From assembly GCA_025454075.1 (NCBI GenBank), contig JALOPD010000139.1, forward strand, positions 1 through 8,926: a stretch of 8,926 nucleotides of DNA, given 5' to 3'. Origin of the DNA: Desulfobacterales bacterium (GTDB lineage Bacteria > Desulfobacterota > Desulfobacteria > Desulfobacterales > UBA2174_A). Of the stretch, positions 6,226-8,926 are shown piece after piece. The position numbers and the translations under genes are program-made. The notes under the pieces were generated by a model. The model made no database searches. It was given only the letters and a program-made list of their open reading frames with translations, and had not been told where the DNA came from. Each line of letters begins with the position of its first letter. Position 1 is the stretch's first letter.

Positions 6226-7170
6226 ATGGAAAACAACGGTGTTTTTGTATTTTCGGGAAGCTCGAACCCCGAATTGGCCCAAAAGATATGCGGCTACCTG
6301 AAGCTGCCGCTGGGCGGCGCCAAGGTCACCACCTTCAGCGACGGCGAGATCCAGATCGAGATCCTCGAAAACGTGCGTTCGAGGGACGTGTTCGTGATCC
6401 AGTCGACGTGCGCACCGGTCAACGACAACCTGGTCGAGCTGCTGCTCATGATCGACGCGTTCAAACGCTCTTCCGCGCGGCGGATCACGGCCGTGCTGCC
6501 GTACTTCGGGTATGCGCGTCAGGACAAGAAGGTGGCCCCGCGGGTGCCGATCAGCGCCAAGCTCGTGGCCGACATGCTCACCGTCGCCGGCGCCCAGCGG
6601 GTGATCACCCTGGACCTGCATGCCGGCCAGATCCAGGGTTTTTTCAACATACCGGTGGACAACCTGTTTGCGGCGCCGGTGCTGATCGGCCACATCCGCC
6701 GCCACTTCGACAACGACCTCGCCATCGTTTCCCCCGATGCCGGCGGGGTCGAACGCGCGCGGGCGTTTGCCAAGCGGCTGGACGCGGACCTGGCCATCAT
6801 CGACAAGCGCCGCTCCGCACCGAACCAGGCCAAGGCCATGGCCGTCATCGGCAACGTGCGCGGCAAGGTGGTCGTGATCCTGGACGACATGGTGGACACG
6901 GCCGGGACCCTGGTCGAGGCGGCGGAAGCCCTGTCCCGGGAAGGGGCCCGCGAGATCCACGCCTGCTGCGCCCACGCCGTGCTCTCGGGTCCGGCGGTGG
7001 ATCGCATCCGGGACTCGGCGCTGAAAAGCGTGGTCGTCACGGACACCATCCCGTTGAAGCCGAACGCGGCGGCGTGCCAAAAAATCAGCGTCCTGTCGAT
7101 TTCCGAGTTGGTCGGCGAGGCCATCATCCGCAGCTACCGGGGGGATTCGGTCACGTCGCTGTTTGTTTAA
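6226..7170 (+). CDS. prs: Ribose-phosphate pyrophosphokinase (PRPP synthetase)
   Basis: 314 residues from ATG 6226, the usual length (about 315). Prs makes phosphoribosyl pyrophosphate from ribose 5-phosphate and ATP for purine, pyrimidine, histidine, tryptophan and NAD synthesis. Visible motifs (numbered from 6226): the N-terminal [10 protein letters not shown] at 9-18, [12 protein letters not shown] at 35-46, the catalytic/ATP region [11 protein letters not shown] at 92-102, [13 protein letters not shown] at 128-140, KRR at 194-196, and the PRPP-binding loop [14 protein letters not shown] at 215-228. The frame is open from an upstream ATG at 6187, which would add 13 residues ([13 protein letters not shown]) not expected in the family. 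GGGGA sits 4 nt before 6226 and a GGACGGA-like site 4 nt before 6187, so the start is not settled, but length and alignment favour 6226. Likely co-transcribed with the bL25 gene, 48 nt downstream. Confidence 0.96.
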   Translation: MENNGVFVFSGSSNPELAQKICGYLKLPLGGAKVTTFSDGEIQIEILENVRSRDVFVIQSTCAPVNDNLVELLLMIDAFKRSSARRITAVLPYFGYARQDKKVAPRVPISAKLVADMLTVAGAQRVITLDLHAGQIQGFFNIPVDNLFAAPVLIGHIRRHFDNDLAIVSPDAGGVERARAFAKRLDADLAIIDKRRSAPNQAKAMAVIGNVRGKVVVILDDMVDTAGTLVEAAEALSREGAREIHACCAHAVLSGPAVDRIRDSALKSVVVTDTIPLKPNAAACQKISVLSISELVGEAIIRSYRGDSVTSLFV

Positions 7171-7173
7171 ACC

Positions 7174-7189
7174 GGCTTTGAAAGAAGCC
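7174..7189 (+). other. Small hairpin with GAAA tetraloop before the bL25 gene
   Basis: GGCTTT (7174-7179) pairs with GAAGCC (7184-7189), closing with a U-G pair on a GAAA loop of the stable GNRA class. The stem starts 3 nt after the prs stop codon and ends 14 nt before the ribosome-binding site of the next gene. TACTTTTA follows, which is too weak for a convincing terminator. It may tune mRNA stability between prs and the bL25 gene; function is unknown. Confidence 0.3.
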
Positions 7190-7218
7190 TGTACTTTTAG
7201 GTCAAGGAGGAACATCCG

Positions 7219-7884
7219 TTGAAACAGATTGAATTAACCGCTACGGCGCGCGATACGAAGGGCAACGGGCCGGCCCGCCGGCAGCGCCGGGAAGGCTTGG
7301 TCCCCGCCGTGCTCTACGGCCCGGGCGCGGAGACGAAGCAGCTATCGATCAAGGTCCGGGACCTCGAACACGTGGTCCAGAAGGGCAACATCCGGCGCAC
7401 GATATTTTCCCTCGGCATCCAGAACGGCGGCAGCGTCACCAAGCTCGCCGTCATCAAGGAGCTGCAGACGAACCCCGTGACCGGCCAGTTCCTGCATGTG
7501 GATTTCTACGAGATCGACATGAACCGCAAGCTCCGGGTCATGGTGCCGGTGCTGCCGACGGGCAAGGCCAAGGGCGAGGAGTTCGGCGGCATGCTGCAGA
7601 TCATCGAGCGTGAAATCGCCGTCTTCTGCCTGCCGCGCGAAATCCCGGAGAGCCTGGAGCTCGACGTGAGCGATCTGGGGATCGGCGACGCCCTGCACGT
7701 GAAGAACATCGTCCTGCCGCCCGGCGTGGAGCTGCCGCCGGGTGAGAATTACACCGTGGTGACCGTGATCAGCCCGAAGGCGGAAGCGGCACCGGTGGCG
7801 GCCGCTCCGGCCGAGGGCGAGGAGGCCGAAGGCGCTGAAAAGCCCGCCGCGGGCGAGGGCGAAGCGGCGGCGGAGAAGCCCTGA
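7219..7884 (+). CDS. rplY: 50S ribosomal protein bL25, long Ctc/TL5 form
   Basis: 221 residues. bL25 binds 5S rRNA in the large ribosomal subunit. Residues 1-95 are the 5S-binding domain, with the family patterns ELTATARDTKGNGPARRQRR (5-24), GLVPAVLYGP (26-35) and LQTNPVTGQFLHVDFYEI (82-99). Residues 100-185 are the extra beta-rich domain of the Ctc/TL5 form, including IPESLELDVSDLGIGDALHV (142-161) and LPPGENYTVVTV (172-183). The last 35 residues are an Ala/Glu/Pro-rich acidic tail that looks disordered. The start is a TTG codon: a near-perfect AAGGAGG at 7204-7210 lies 8 nt upstream and the protein begins exactly where the family does. It sits between prs and pth, a common bacterial arrangement. 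Confidence 0.96.
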   Translation: MKQIELTATARDTKGNGPARRQRREGLVPAVLYGPGAETKQLSIKVRDLEHVVQKGNIRRTIFSLGIQNGGSVTKLAVIKELQTNPVTGQFLHVDFYEIDMNRKLRVMVPVLPTGKAKGEEFGGMLQIIEREIAVFCLPREIPESLELDVSDLGIGDALHVKNIVLPPGVELPPGENYTVVTVISPKAEAAPVAAAPAEGEEAEGAEKPAAGEGEAAAEKP

Positions 7885-7921
7885 CGCCGATGGCGGCCGG
7901 GATGGATGCTCGATCGAGCGG

Positions 7922-8551
7922 ATGGCCATGGGCATGGGGGAGATCGATGAAACGTTGCCGGGGCGGCTGCGCCTGGTGGTCGGCCTCGGCAACCCGGGTG
8001 CGCGGTATGCCGCGACGCGGCACAACATCGGCTTCAGGGTGCTGGACCGGCTGGCCGCCGATTTCGCCATCGAGGTCGGCCGCGAGAAGTTCAACGCGGG
8101 CTTCGGACGGGGCCGGATCGAAGGCCTTGACGTCGTGCTGGCGAAGCCCATGGCCTTCATGAACCGCAGCGGGCTCCCGGTGCGGAGCCTGGCAGAGTTT
8201 TTTCGAATATCCAGCCGGGACATGGTGATCGTGCATGACGACATCGACCTGGCATACGGGCGTTTGAAAATAAAAGAGAAAGGAGGGCATGGCGGGCACA
8301 ATGGCGTAAGATCGCTGATCGATGCCTTCGGCGGGGGGGATTTCACGCGCCTGCGGGTGGGCATCGGGCGTTCCGAAGCCGCAGGGCAGCCAGTGGCGGA
8401 TTACGTGCTGGATCAGTTCACGCGGGAGGAGGCCGCCGCGCTGCCGGGAGTCATCGAGCGGGCCAGGGATGCCGTGGTCACGATCCTGTGCAAGGGAACC
8501 AAAATCGGCATGAACCAGTTCAATACCAAACCAGACATGCGTACCGATTAA
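7922..8551 (+). CDS. pth: Peptidyl-tRNA hydrolase
   Basis: 209 residues from ATG 7922; the family is usually 185-200. Pth cleaves the ester bond of peptidyl-tRNAs released from stalled ribosomes, an essential recycling step in the cytoplasm. The active-site set is complete (numbered from 7922): GLGNPG with Asn24, TRHNIGF with the catalytic His34, AFMNRSG with Asn81, VHDDIDL with Asp106, and GGHGGHNGVRSL with Asn127. The start is uncertain: ATG codons at 7922, 7928 and 7934 and a TTG at 7955 are all in frame, and none has a strong ribosome-binding site. The family alignment would begin near residue 13-16, so the later starts are credible. The gene begins 37 nt after the bL25 gene, consistent with one transcript. 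Confidence 0.96.
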   Translation: MAMGMGEIDETLPGRLRLVVGLGNPGARYAATRHNIGFRVLDRLAADFAIEVGREKFNAGFGRGRIEGLDVVLAKPMAFMNRSGLPVRSLAEFFRISSRDMVIVHDDIDLAYGRLKIKEKGGHGGHNGVRSLIDAFGGGDFTRLRVGIGRSEAAGQPVADYVLDQFTREEAAALPGVIERARDAVVTILCKGTKIGMNQFNTKPDMRTD

Positions 8552-8576
8552 CCATGCGAAATTCAGGGAGGAGAGG

Positions 8577-8926
8577 ATGAACTATCTACCGTTGGTGTGC
8601 ACGTTAGTGGGTGTTGCCGGCGTACTCTACGCCATTATCGTGGCCGGCATGGTCAAAAGCGCTCCGGCCGGAAACGAGCGGATGAAGCAGATCTCCGGCG
8701 CGATCGCGGAAGGCGCCATCGCCTATCTGAACCGCCAGTTGAAAAGCGTCAGCATTGCCGGAATCATCATTTTCATCATCATCGCCGTGACCATGAAGGT
8801 GACGACGGCGGTCGGCTTCCTGGTCGGGGCCGTGGCGTCCTACCTGGCAGGCTACATCGGGATGCGGGTGTCGGTCATCGCCAACGTGCGCGTCTCCGAG
8901 GCGGCCCGCAAAGGCTTGAATGCGGC
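8577..8926 (+). CDS. hppA: Membrane-bound ion-translocating pyrophosphatase, N-terminal fragment (cut by window edge)
   Basis: 116 codons plus two bases are visible, with no stop before the window end; full-length members have about 670-800 residues. Membrane pyrophosphatases hydrolyse pyrophosphate and pump protons or sodium ions across the cytoplasmic membrane. The fragment shows a first membrane helix (4-26), the conserved cytoplasmic segment RMKQISGAIAEGAIAYLNRQ (35-54), a second helix (59-73), a third (77-93) and GYIGMRVSVIANVRVSEAAR (93-112) followed by GLNAA-type sequence, all typical of the family. The purine-rich site AGGGAGGAG at 8565-8573 precedes the ATG closely. Ion specificity and potassium dependence cannot be judged because the deciding residues lie beyond the window. 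It starts 25 nt after pth. Confidence 0.93.
   Translation, partial: MNYLPLVCTLVGVAGVLYAIIVAGMVKSAPAGNERMKQISGAIAEGAIAYLNRQLKSVSIAGIIIFIIIAVTMKVTTAVGFLVGAVASYLAGYIGMRVSVIANVRVSEAARKGLNA

Noticed and set aside
6052..7215. 387-codon open frame on the minus strand
   Set aside because: Covers the tRNA and prs in antisense; no recognisable motif, and prs is certain.
7342..8364. 340-codon open frame on the minus strand
   Set aside because: Antisense to the bL25 gene and pth, both of which have complete family motifs.

Overview
The window looks like an ordinary chromosomal housekeeping segment of a GC-rich Gram-negative bacterium. An Mla-type (outer-membrane lipid transport) ABC system implies an outer membrane. 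The order DUF1844 protein, ispE, tRNA-Gln, prs, bL25 gene, pth, followed by a membrane pyrophosphatase, fits Desulfobacterota (former Deltaproteobacteria, sulfate-reducer relatives). That placement is inferred from gene content and order, not from a database match. I see no insertion sequence, phage gene or CRISPR array.

Layout. (1) Positions 1-1815, minus strand: most of an ABC-F translation-factor ATPase, cut by the left edge. (2) Positions 1816-2104: divergent intergenic region with a candidate sigma70 promoter for the Mla genes and, on the ABC-F side, an array of alternating CCGCTGC/GCAGCGG heptamers plus a T9 tract that could fold as a terminator/antiterminator. (3) 2105-4609: mlaE, mlaF, mlaD as a tight operon. 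(4) 4693-5992: DUF1844 protein and ispE (isoprenoid precursor synthesis). (5) 6042-6116: tRNA-Gln(TTG) with encoded CCA. (6) 6226-8551: prs (PRPP synthesis), the bL25 ribosomal protein gene, and pth (peptidyl-tRNA recycling). (7) 8577 to the right edge: the start of a membrane-bound proton- or sodium-pumping pyrophosphatase.

How they work together. MlaE, MlaF and MlaD are the permease, ATPase and MCE substrate-binding parts of one inner-membrane phospholipid transporter; no MlaB or MlaC gene is seen here. The second half of MlaF is not normal for the family: after a complete ATPase domain it carries about 135 residues that align by eye with a GGDEF (diguanylate cyclase) fold whose signature has decayed to DINKI. 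This is the most interesting protein-level observation. From ispE onward the genes are core metabolism and translation: PRPP feeds nucleotide synthesis, while tRNA-Gln, bL25 and Pth all serve translation. The pyrophosphatase could consume pyrophosphate made by biosynthesis, including the later steps of isoprenoid synthesis.

All functional calls rest on motifs read directly from the translations; no similarity search was run.
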